Shown in pieces: positions 32,251-47,991 of a stretch of 64,000 bases of DNA; within the stretch, counting starts at the first letter, position 1; each line of letters opens with the position of its first letter. Below the pieces are notes generated by a model that was not told where the DNA came from, made no database searches, and worked only from the letters and a program-made list of their open reading frames with translations. The stretch lies in assembly GCA_030568195.1 (NCBI GenBank), contig JAJLTO010000011.1, positions 124,001 through 188,000 on the forward strand, given 5' to 3'. The DNA is from Dipodascopsis uninucleata var. uninucleata. Lineage: Eukaryota; Ascomycota; Lipomycetes; Lipomycetales; Lipomycetaceae. Both the position numbers and the translations under genes were made by a program.

Positions 32251-35200
32251 ATGAGTGTTCCCAGCTGTCAGATATCAGTATTTGCCGAGCAGGTCGGTGC
32301 AAGTGTGATTCAAGCAGGTTTCCAACCTGAAATCGTTTCCGTTGTTTTACCGTGTACCAGTTTTCAGGAAAGCATTATCTCTCGTGGTTATACGACTCCA
32401 ACTGTTTATCGTCTAATCTTCGCGGCTCAAGTAGATATTGGCACACTGCGAAGGGCTTGGGAAATTGTGACTGACCGTCATGACGCACTGCGTTCTAGAT
32501 TTGTACCAGTTAATGACACAAACACCCTTGAACGCTCTTTTGCTCAAATAGTACTCAAAACTGATTCTGTGGTTTGGAGGACTGACGATCAGTCAGACGT
32601 GTCGTCGATAGAAATTGGAGGGTTAAATGGTCCACTATGGGCTCTGAAATTGATTTCCAGTTTCTCTGATGGAGTTCATCAAAGTCTTGAGCTTGAAATG
32701 CACCCTGCTCTTCTCGACCGAAATTCTGTTGAGTGTCTTTTGTCAGATGTGGCTTCTGCTTATAATGGGCTTCCACTAAAGACTCGCATGCCATTCGTGG
32801 AGTCGGCCGAGATACTTAACTGTCGAGATCAGAAGGCCTCGCAGGCCACTAATTTCTTTGTACAGCAACTTGATGGATATGAGTACTCGCAATTTCCAGT
32901 CCTGTCGACAAAAACTGTTACTACGTCTAGTATAAGTGACTTTATTGATTCTCACTCTTCAATGTCTTGTTCTCTGACGTATGAGAGTGTTTGTAAATCA
33001 GCATTGGCACTGTCTATTTCGACGTCTACATTTTTTCAGTTGGCCTGGTCAAATCTTCTTGTTCTATTAACTGGAACTGATGACGTATGCTTCGGCGTAG
33101 CTGATATAAATCCAAAATTTTCCTTGAATTCACCTATTGGTCCTGCGTTTTACTCCTATCCAGTACGTATGAAGACTAGTAGGGTCACTACTAGTCGAGC
33201 ACGAGGACAGATGATCGAAGGCTTGAAGGCTGAGATTTGTAAGAGGTATCCAGTCTCGGTTACAGATATTATGCATGCGCGATCGCAATTGAACCGTGAC
33301 GTTAATAATCAGCTTTACGATAGTACAGTGTTTGTCAGATATCTAAAATCGCAACACTCGTCTGAGTTGCCGTGGAAAGAGGTTGAATTTGAAGAATATC
33401 ATGCTGTACCTGTTGTTCTCGAGATCTCGATTGATAAACGATCGGGAACAATTTTCTGCTCTCTTTCATATACACAGAATCGCATTGATATAAATCAGGC
33501 TACTGACATACTAAATCTATACTCAAATATGTTACAACATGTTATCTCAAGTCCTGACGATCTTATTTTTGACTTCATCACCAGTCATGTTAAGGAGGAC
33601 TTTATGTCAGTGTCTCAACCTCCACCTGTCAAACTTACTGGTATGACTTATTTACACTCCGATTTTGAACGACATGCTCGAGATACACCGCAAAAAGTGG
33701 CTTTGGAATTTATGTCTGAGAGCGGGGTCATCGAAAGATGGACATATTCTAAGCTGGATCGCGAATCTAATAGACTCTCTAGATATTTGACTACTGTTGC
33801 TGGTGTGAATATAGAGGATTCAGTTCCACTTTGTATGACCAAGTCTCCAGAGCTCTATTTGTCTATCTTAGCTATAGTGAAATCTGGAGCTGCATTTTCA
33901 CCCATTGATGTCTTACTTCCTTCTGGTCGTATCTCTTTCATGCTTTCTGAACTAGCGTGTAAAGTCATTCTTGTAAACAACGAATCTGAGGATAGATTTA
34001 CTCAAGTGCTATCAGCAATGAGCGACAGAATTCAAATTATCAATGTTTCAAATATCCAGTTAGAATCTCTGGATGATCGTAAGGTTCCGGAGATTTGGCA
34101 AGATTCAATCACTGCATACCGCATCTATACCTCTGGTACTACTGGAACACCGAAGGCAGTATCTGTGGAGGTGCGTAATGCAGTACAGACTATATTGGCA
34201 TCAGAGACACTAATACCTCACCACGAACAAACTCGCATGCTTCAATATGCAGCGCCTACATTCGATATGTCAATTTATGATTGTTTCATTGCATGGTCAT
34301 ACGGATTGACGCTCTGTGCTGCAGATCAACCGTTTATGACAGCTAATTTAGAACACGTCATAAACACCATGAAAGTGACACTGTTGGATCTGACGCCAAG
34401 CGTAACTGCTATGATCAGACGAGAGAATGTCCCTACAGTTGAACAACTCTATTGCATTGGTGAGGCTATGACTCAGACTGTCGTTAATGAATGGAGCGGA
34501 ATTTGTTTGAATTCCTATGGTCCAACTGAAGCTGCTATGTGCGTTACAATTTATAATACATCACCTGTGATCAAAGGCTCGATTATTGGAAAGCCATTCG
34601 CGAACACGCGCTTCTTTGTGATGGACCTGGAGACTAAGAAGATTCTTCCAAAGTATGCTGTTGGTGAACTTTGGATTGAGGGTTACCAAGTTGCCCGAGA
34701 GTACTTCCGCAATCAGAACTTGACTCAAGAGAAGTTTGTGTCTGTAGATGGATATGATGGTAAAGGGTACCGCACTGGTGATTTGGTCAGAATGTTGAAT
34801 GATGGCTGTCTTGAATTTCTTGGTCGTAAAGATGATCAAGTAAAGTTACGTGGTATGCGCATTGAAGTTCAAGAGATCAACCATGTTATCAAAGAAGCCG
34901 TTTCAAAGTATAACATGTTCAAAGACGTTGCTACAATTATAGCAGTCCCGGATGATGGACAGCCACAACTTGTCAGTTTTATTGGGTTGTCTGTATTGAC
35001 TACACTTTCTGAGTTATCTATCATCTATAGTTCTGAAACCGTTATTCAAGAGGTGATTGATGGTGCTAGAGAAGCGTGCCAATCGTTTCTACCGTCGTAT
35101 ATGATACCTACTGAATTGATACCCATAACAGATATTCCTCTCTCGTCTTCGGGTAAGTTAAATCGAAACTTACTCCAAGTTTTATTTAAAAAATACAGGG

Positions 35201-38200
35201 CGCATATTATCAATAGAATTAGTGAATATGCTGCTAAGAGTCAGCAGACCTTTACTCCACTTCAAGCTACTCTGCGTCATATATTCGCAAACGTTAGTGG
35301 AGTGTCTATAGAGCAGATTAATTTGGAATCTACAATATATCATCTTGGAATGGATTCCATCTCAGCGACGCAGGTTGCTAATGCTGTTCGGCACCAAGGA
35401 CTTCACTGTTCTGCTATTGATGTCCTAAAGGTAAGATATATGTGTTCTAGTACTCTATATACAGTGTATATCTAACTGATACTTCAGGCACTTACGATAG
35501 AGCGCCTTGCCGCTAATATTTTGAAGTCAATTAAGGTAGCTGGTCCTACCTTTGATGTAAAAGGAATAGTTGGCTCATTTCAAAATAGAAATAAGTCAAA
35601 AATTCTAAGAGAGCTAGGTATATCAGAGGACGAAATATCGCATGTCTATCCTTGCTCCCACACTCAAGAAGCAATCCTCTCTCAATTCCAGGCAAGCGAA
35701 GGTAACTTGTATTTCAATCATATGGTATATGAACTTCCACATGATGTTAATATTGCGTCGCTTCGAAATGGATGGGAACAAATGTACCGGAAATATGATA
35801 TTTTACGATCTGGATTTGTGGATCTTGACGGCAAAGATGGCTATTCGTTCGCTCAGATTGTCCACAAGGATCCAATTTTAAGTTGGAAAGATGTTACCAT
35901 AGATGAAGGTTTTAATGAATATGTTGAGGAGGAGATTCATATGCTCTCAAAGCTGGCCCTTAAAAATTTCGAAAAGCCTCAAATCTTTATCGAAGTGATC
36001 ACATCCAGATCCAGTTTGGCGAGATATTTACTTTTCGCAGGAAGTCATGCTACATTTGATGCAAGCACAATCCGAGTTTTACTTGATGAGGTAGACGATC
36101 TGGTTCTTAGACAGTCTCAACCTAATAGTCGGGAATCAGAATATGGTCCTTTACTCAATGAGATTCTATCGCTCTCAGATAGAGCTTCTGTATCATCAGA
36201 ATGCAAGACTTTCTGGAAGACGATGCTTCAAGACGCGACTATTACTCGATTTCCAAATGTGAATACAGTTTACGATTCAACACCAGCTTTTCTATCTCAA
36301 GAATGCACTTCTAGACTTCGAGTGAGCGAGCTGCAGAAGTATTGTAATGCTGTTGGCGTTTCGATACAGTCTGTAGGCTTGGCAACATGGGCTAAAATAC
36401 TTCAGTCTTATACTGGAGAATCAGATGTTATTTTTGGACTAGGTAATAACTTGATTGATGCGTTTGTCATATATAACTTGATACTAATTATTTCTAGTAC
36501 TTTCTGGTCAAACTATGCTGGAAAATGCAGAAGAGTTTCTGTTTCCATCTTTAATTACGGTTCCATATAGAGCGATTGTTCAAGGTACAAATATTGGGTT
36601 CCTAAATGAAGTAAGCAAGTTAAGCAATGATATGCTCGAGTTTGAGTATACACCATATCGCAGTATCAAAGAGATATCTGGTATTGAAGACGCTATGTTC
36701 GACACCCTTTTTGTTTATCAAAAGTTTATATCTAACTCAAGCAAGCGCTCTCTATTTAAATGTGTGAAGAACACTGGATCCACGGAACAAGTGTGCTCGC
36801 TTGAACTTATACCTTGTTCTAATGACTCTCTTGAGATATCTATCAGCTACAAAACTTCTGTTATTTCCAGTTCTCAAGCTGCTATAATCCTGAAGCAATT
36901 TGAATCATTAATGATTCAAATGGTAACTCGTCCAGAATTAGATGTTCAGAGCGTTGATAGTATATCATCCGATTTACTTGCTATTACACCGGCAAACTCT
37001 GAAACATTGGATACTGGCGGCCCTCAATTATTACATGAACTTGTGATACAAAAAGTCCTTTTGTGTCCTCATAGCATTGCGGTTGAATTTGTGAAAAATA
37101 TAGAAGAGAGACTTGTTGAAAAACAGACATGGACTTATGCTGATTTGAACGATGAAGCAAATCGGATCGCAAATTATTTACTAGAAACTATTCACGATTT
37201 AAAGCCTGACGATATAATAGCGACTTGTTTTGATAAGTCTCCTGAAGCGTCGTTCGCATTTTATGGCATTATAAAGGCAGGATGTGCCTTTCTCGCTCTT
37301 GACCCATCTGCTCCGTCTGATCGTAAAAAGTTCATAGTTCAGGACGCATCGGTTAAATGCATTCTAGTTCATGATGCAACAGCACATCTTTTCAATCAGA
37401 TCAATGATATTCCGCTTATAAATATTAACTCAAATGATATTAAGTACTTTAAAAATACAGAAGAACCAAGTTTACTTACATCCGTGGAATCGAATAATTT
37501 ATGCTATTGTCTGTATACCTCAGGATCCACTGGTATTCCAAAGGGCTGCCTACTAACACACGAGAATGCAGTACAAGCTATGATGGCCTTTAATATTTTA
37601 TTTAAGGACACTTATAGTTCTAGCTCTAAGTTTCTTCAATTTGCTTCGTACCATTTTGATGTCAGTGTACTTGAGCAGTTTTGGAGCTGGATCAATGGTA
37701 TAACAATGACTTCTGCACCTCGTGATCTACTATTGCAGGATCTTAATCTTGCGATTAATATGCTGAGCATTACTCACCTAGATCTCACACCTTCGTTAGC
37801 TGTTATTCTTGAACCTGAACTTGTTCCGTCGCTTCATCGTGGTGTTTTCATTACAGGCGGAGACCTTTTGAAACAAGAAGTTCTTGATAAATGGGGAGAT
37901 AAAGGTGTTATATATAATGCGTATGGTCCTACTGAAGTGACCATTGGCTGTACTATGCGCCAAAAAGCTCCGAAGAACATTAGGCACTCTAATATTGGCC
38001 TTCAATTTGAGAATGTAGGTAGCATAGTTTTAAAGCTAGGAACCGACATACCTGCTTTAAAGGGTGGTATTGGAGAGCTATGTGTCTCTGGCAGGTTAGT
38101 TGGGCGTGGATATATAAATCGTGATGATCTTACATTATCTAAGTTTCAATATAACAAATATTTAAATTCGAGGTCATATAGGACTGGTGATCTAGTCCGA

Positions 38201-41200
38201 TTGATGTCTGACCTGTCTTTCGACTTCATTGGTAGAAAGGATACTCAGATAAAGCTACGAGGGCAGCGTCTTGAAATTGGTGAAATTGACAGCGTTATCA
38301 GAGAGAGTAGTACTGAAGTCTTGGATGCAGTAACTCTTGTTTCAAGGCACCCTAAGCATCAGAGTGACCAGCTCGTGAGTTTTGTTGTTACAACTTATGA
38401 TCATTCTACTAATGGGTTGATACCACCGTCGTTAGCAGTGAACAGTCTACTACGTCGTGTCGCTGATCATTGCAAATCGAAGTTGGCTTCTTATATGGTT
38501 CCTACATACATATTACCTATTGGATCAGTGCCTCTATCTGTGAATAATAAAATAGAGCACAAAAAGCTTGATCTTCTATATTCTGATGCAGATATCACCT
38601 ACTTAGGGAAATATAGCCAAGTAGAGCAAATAGAAGATTGGAATGGCATTGAATTAAGCTTGCGCTCGACTATAGCATTATTTTTTGGCCTTGACGAATC
38701 TCATATAAATCTGTCGACTAATGTTTTCGAGCTTGGTATTGATTCTATTTCTGCCGTATCTCTGTTAAAACTGTTGCGTACTAGGTATGCTTCCATGACT
38801 CTATCTACCTTAATGAAATATCCTACAATTAGTGAGATGGCAGCTCATGTTTATTCAGATCCAATCCAACAAAAGCAGCAGTTCGCAACTAATAATTTGT
38901 TGAACTATCAGGATGTAGCATATCAAGAGCTTGACGTTTCACCGGATGATATTGAATATATAATACCTTGCACACCTCTTCAGGAAGGTATTATAGCTAG
39001 TGCTCTCAAAACAAATAACGATACGGTCTATTTCAACAAATATTATTTTGAAATTTACGATGAGGTTGATACAGAACGTTTGAGATTGTGTTGGAATTCA
39101 CTGGTGCGTGATAACCAATCTTTACGTGCCTGTTTCCTCTCTACTGAATCTGGTATTGTTCAAGTCATTCTCCGACAATGGACACCTTACTGGCTCGAAA
39201 CAGACGAGAATTCAGAAGAGATGTATAGTCAATGCTCGAATCTTATCAAAGATCATTGGAAGAATGTGAAATTATCAAGACCTCCTATAATTTTCAATCT
39301 AATCAAATTGAAAGACAAGAAGGTTCTTTTTATGGGTATTCATCATGCAATATATGATGCGAATTCTTTGTTGATGATGTTTGATGACATAGCTAAATAC
39401 TATTTTGCTACCGCGGTACCGCGGCGATCTTCATATGTCGAGGCAGTGTACAGCGTGCTAACAAACAGCCTTGAGAGATCTAAAGAATTTTTCATAAGTT
39501 CGTTAGGATCTCTGAAATTCAACTTGTCTCCTCACCTTGAATTTTCAATAAGAAATAACAACGTGCTAAGTAACAGGAGCCAAATTTCTTTCGAGCAGCT
39601 TCAAAAATCTGCAAGAGCTCTTCAATGCACCACTCAAGTTGTACTTGAAATGGCCTTTTCTCTCGCATTGTCTAGAATTATGGGCAATACTGTTGTATTC
39701 GGTATCGTATTATCTGGCAGATCCGGAAAAGATGAACTAGAAGATGTTATGGGTCCTTTCTTTAATACACTACCCGTGGGGGTGCAGCTTGATTCATTTA
39801 ATGATCTTGATAGTCTCGCTCATTATTTCCAGAATATTTCATCGTCTCTCTTTGAATATCAGCATACTCCTCTGCGGTCCGTTAATAAGTGGCTCAACGT
39901 ACCTACAAACTACAACCTGTTTCAGGCGTTACTAGTTTATCAAAATCCTTACGGAAGACAGGAGTCTGACATTTTGTGGAAATCGGTACGCTCGGAGGGA
40001 GTAAATGGCAATTATCCACTAGCTCTTGAGATCGAAAGGTCAGAGAACCATTTAGATTTTACTTTGGCACATATAACTACATTCTTGGATGTCGAGTCTG
40101 CCAAGTCTTTTTTGATTAGCTTTGATAAATCTTTACGGGATATATTAATTAATTCTGGGATTCCCAAAGTGGAGAATAGTTCTATCGCTACTTCGATTAT
40201 TACAGAGGATAGCTTGCAGGGATTTGAGGAATTAGATGCAGATAGTCTGAGTGAGCGTGAACAGACAAAACTGGATATAGTTTGTAGCTCTATTGCTTCT
40301 GTCTCTGGCTTGACTAAAGAAGAGATTGACCCTCAAAGGTCAATCTTCTACTATGGTTTAGATAGTATAGATGCAATTCGTCTCTCATCTGTTTTGAGGC
40401 AGAAGAATATGATTATATCATTAAGTGACATTATGTCTAATCCGTCAGCTTATAGAATGGCGAAATTAAAAGCTATATCTGATGACGATAGTGCATCTCA
40501 AATTGAACTATCCGCGAAGTCGCGAATTCAAAGCCGGGATAATTTATTAGATGAGACACTGGAAGACATTTACTATTGTACTCCATTACAAGATGGAATA
40601 CTTGCCGAGTCTTATTTTTCGAAAGGCGGTCTATATGTAAATCAGGTACGATTTCTGACTTTGATTTGCTTATTTAAAACATATCTGACAGTTTTATAGG
40701 ATGTCCTTATCTTGAAAGATGGAGTTGATATTGAAGCGCTTCATAGTTCATTTGAAGCGGTTTGTACGAGGAACCGAATCCTAAGGTCAAAATTTTTGGC
40801 ATTGGATCTCGATAATGCGCCATCATACTTTGGTATGGCTGTTATACGAGTTTCCCATTTTGTTCTGCCATGGAACATGGAAGAGGTAGAAGAAAAATCG
40901 TTTCAAAGTAAAGTTGATGAGTACTTGTGTCGACCGCTATCAATGAATAAGGTTATGCAGTCACCTATCTTTGTGAAGGTGATAGTATCTACGAAAAGGA
41001 AGGCGCTGATTCTTACTATGTCCCACGCCCTTTACGATGGTCATTCGATTCGCCTTATAATAGAGGATGTGAGTTTGCGTAGTTTCAAATTTCATGAAGT
41101 CAAAGCTAATGTTTTATAGATTCAAACGCACTATACGCATGGGGTAGCTCCTGAACGGCCAGATTTCGTTCCTTTTGTATCTAAAATATTGCACAAGAGT

Positions 41201-43729
41201 AAAAACTGGCTTAATCTCATTAGCTGGACTAAAGTTTTGGAGTCCTATCATTCGACTTTATTTCCTACTCTCTCAAGTGGTCTTAACAAAGATGATATAG
41301 TACACACGACTGAATTGCTAAGCTCTATTTCGACTAAAACACTCTCTAATTTTGTTCGTCAAACTGATTCGACGTTTCAGTCTGTCGGGCTGATCTGCTG
41401 GGCAATTCTTCTATCTCTTTATACAGGACAATCAGACGTAGTTTTTGGCACAGTACTCTCAGGAAGATCAACAGATTTGGAAAGGGAAACAATGTTCCCG
41501 ACTATGGTTACTATTCCGTTTGCGATGACAATTACAGGGACGTTTATTAATATGCTCCAGGAAGCACAAGAATATATAAATAGCTCGAGAGACAGGCAAT
41601 ACACACCACTCACCGACATTCATCGTAAAGTTTCAAAAGGCAAGAGGCTCTTTGATACTTTATTTATTTATCAAAAATCAGAGATAGCTCTTGATGAACT
41701 ATGGACATCTGTCGATGTAAAATCATCTGTGGAGTACTCTGTAGCAGTAGAATTGGTGAATGAAAATAACAATATTAAATGGGTAATCGCTGCAAAAGAT
41801 TCTAAGGTTAGCTCGACAGAAGCGTCCACGATAGTATCTCAGCTAGATATGATCATGTCGAAGATGATATATACCCCAAAATCTTCGTGCTACTTTAATG
41901 AATCATTAAAGTTATCTAGCATATTGACCACGAGTGAAAAGGTAAATGCTACCATCATTGTGAATGATAATCTCAGCGTGGTGCCTAGGGGTACGCTTGG
42001 TAAGCTATGCTATGTGGATGATATAAATATCTTCTTAAATAGTACATCCGAGGAACGTCGGCAAATGGCACTGATTGCCAATAAAGCTTGTAGGATTCTA
42101 AGCGACGATACCTTTAAATATTATGAAACACTGAATGAAGATGAAGCTAGTCATTCAACAGAACCAGATACATTTAGTCCTTGGACTGACGATGAGATTC
42201 AAATATGTGAGGTAATCAGCAAGGTCTCTGGAATTAACAGAGATAAAATTGAGAGAGATCAGAGTATTTTCCATCTAGGACTAGACTCGATCAGCTGTAT
42301 TCGAGTTTCCAGCTTACTGCGACAAAGAGGTATATTTTTAAGTGTAAACGATATTATATCAAGTGAGAGCATTTCTCGCATAGCTAAGTCTATCGCAAAC
42401 AGCACGATTGATACTGCTGACAAGTCTCTTGACCAGATTGACTTAGCTAAGCTGTGTACCCAAGTTGATATATCGAGCTATGGCATCCCTGAGGATTCGA
42501 TAGAGGAAGTGTTACCGGCTTCTTCATTGCAGATATACATGATATCTGGGTGGCAGACGTCTGCAAAAAATCTTTTTGTATCTACGTTTTCGTACTGCAT
42601 AAAGAACGGCGATATGACAAAATTCGAAGAAGCATGGGAGCTTTTAGTGAAAAAGAACAAGATCTTGAGGACGACGTTTGTGGCAACTAAAAACAAAAGT
42701 GTTCCATTAATTCAAGTAATTTTGAAATCTATCCAGTCTTTCAGTTCTGATGATCGGTTTGATCGGGAGAAAAATACTAAATTCGAACTTGTGCCTATAC
42801 GAATGCACGCTTGTAGCGAAGGAGATGACATAGTGTTTTATTTCACTATTCATCATGCCCTATATGATGCATGGAGTTTGCGAGCATTAACTCAACAACT
42901 TTCAGATCTATATAATGGGATTGAGCCTCCGCCTAATGATTCATCTGCATTTGAGTCTATTCTGCGCTATACCTATATTTCTGAATCGCCTTCTGACGTG
43001 GAATCTTTCTGGAAACAGAAGCTTAGTGGTCATAAAGCTAGTAATTCGCATATTTTGTCTCTCGGACCACGTAAATCGCTCTTCATGAAAAACTGTCTCA
43101 AAAATAGCAGAAAACTGTTAGAGAAGAGCCGGAACATTGGAATAAGCTCGTCTGCTATTCTATTGGCTGCTTATGCCGTGGTTTACCGACGTACCATATT
43201 GTCTACCACAAGCGAGAGTGTTGTGTTCGGCCTTTATAATTCAGGAAGAACGAATAGTATCACAGGAATATCAGAGTCTGTATACCCGATTCTAAACGTA
43301 CTCCCGTTTCCTGTTAAACTAAAACATTCATTATGGGCGACGGCAATAGGCATTCAACAGACTCTAATAGAGTTTACCGATCCCAAAAAGTCGCAGTTTG
43401 GTCTATGGAGAGTGAAGGATTTGTCGCTCCTGAACATTGACTGCTCTGTCAATATCCTTGAGGGAGTAGGTGATGCGAGCGCAAAAGTAGGCAGTTTTGA
43501 ATATCGAGCAGCTTTCGGAGGCAGCTCTGCTATTTCAGACGTCTTTACTAAGCTCGTAGACTCTAACTTAGCCAAGTCGCATATCAATGTGAATTTTGAT
43601 GTTGAGTTTGCTTTCCGCGATGGTATGCTAGATATTGGAGTATTTGCTGCGGAGTCTCGACTACGTGGTTTTAACTGCGACTCGATAGTTAGAGAGCTTG
43701 TTCATGAGCTCACTATAGCCATACAATAG
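32251..43729 (+). CDS. Ferrichrome-type nonribosomal peptide synthetase (SidC/Sib1 family), five exons
   Basis: Exons are 32251-35430, 35488-36442, 36498-40645, 40700-41068 and 41120-43729. The introns are 57, 55, 54 and 51 nt, and the spliced frame stays open for about 3,753 residues. Domains in order: a degenerate C (to ~430; the expected HHxxxD is MHPALLD); A1 (470-970: YTSGTTGTPK, NSYGPTEA, YRTGDLV, GKLNR); T1 (LGMDSIS ~1033); C1 (SHATFDA ~1247); A2 (1557-2065: YTSGSTGIPKG, NAYGPTE, YRTGDLV); T2 (LGIDSIS ~2125); C2 (HHAIYDA ~2329); T3 (GLDSID ~2666); C3 (SHALYDG ~2870); T4 (LGLDSIS ~3274); C4 (HHALYDA ~3464). There is no thioesterase; a terminal C domain usually cyclises fungal peptides. 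The closing T-C-T-C is the hallmark of hydroxamate siderophore synthetases, which reuse A domains. My reading of the substrate pockets is DMYDYISMCK for A1 and DVLDFTAIGK for A2. Both keep the Asp of alpha-amino-acid activators; A2 resembles acyl-hydroxyornithine codes from memory only. Confidence 0.9.
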
Positions 43730-47077
<3,348 letters not shown>

Positions 47078-47991
47078 GGCACCTTTATTACTGTAATAAT
47101 TTTTAACGAGAACCTAATATATTGGAATTACTAACTCTGACTAGGTGTTAACGAAATGCCGTACCGAAAGCTGCTTTCCTGTATTATACACCGATATTTA
47201 CAAATTTCTTTGATATTGCTGCTAGTTTCTGTTTTGTAATTTTCTTCCCGTAATAGTTTGTTCCCGTTCCTGTTCTTGAGTTGAACGTGTGGTGGGCGTA
47301 GCAAACCTCAATCTTGTTCAAGCGTCTACTGAAACATTTTCACATCTTTGGATATACAAGTAAACTGTGCATGTGTTTGTTTTATCTCTCTACATGAACG
47401 CATGAGTTATTCATATTATTTTTGCAGCATGTTTTTTTTACTATTTTAGATAGTATGTTTACAGGGTTCTTTGTTTAAATTAAAAGTGTTATGTTAGTTT
47501 CTGTTACGTTTATCATGTCATTTCATGCAAAATGCACTTTCGCGGTTATCAGGATCTAATTATATTAATTTCCGTATACATAATCTGATTAAGAAATTGA
47601 GACTAGTTTGAGGTGCTCTGATTTGGTTTTATACTTGAATAATAGAACAAATTGATTTTATTTAGCAGGTACGATATAGCGGTGAAATAACATTTCAGTA
47701 CTCCCTATTCTTAATTACGATAGCATATAATTCTCTCTTCCATTCTAAATTAATCGGTCAGATAGTTTCTTTTCCGTCTAGTCATTTGCATAGGGCTCTT
47801 AGTTGACGCTAATTCGCTAATCATATACAGAAATATGGTGAAATCCTTCGTCATAACTTGGACCATGCGATAAGCTAGTTTAATCACAATTGAAGTTATT
47901 CCCGAGCAACACTTTAAATTTAAGTGTACGATTTTCCACTCCCTTCTCCAATTCGAAATTTCCAACAAGTTCTTTAATCCGTATAAATTTT
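47078..47991. other. Spacer between HMT1 and the aldo-keto reductase gene
   Basis: About 0.9 kb, AT-rich. An open frame runs back to 47890 in phase with the reductase, but there is no ATG before 47992. Nothing else is seen. Confidence 0.55.

Noticed and set aside
39411-39424. CCGCGGTACCGCGG palindrome inside the NRPS gene
   Set aside because: It is a perfect 14-bp palindrome, but lies in coding sequence (an inter-domain part of C2) without other signals; likely chance.
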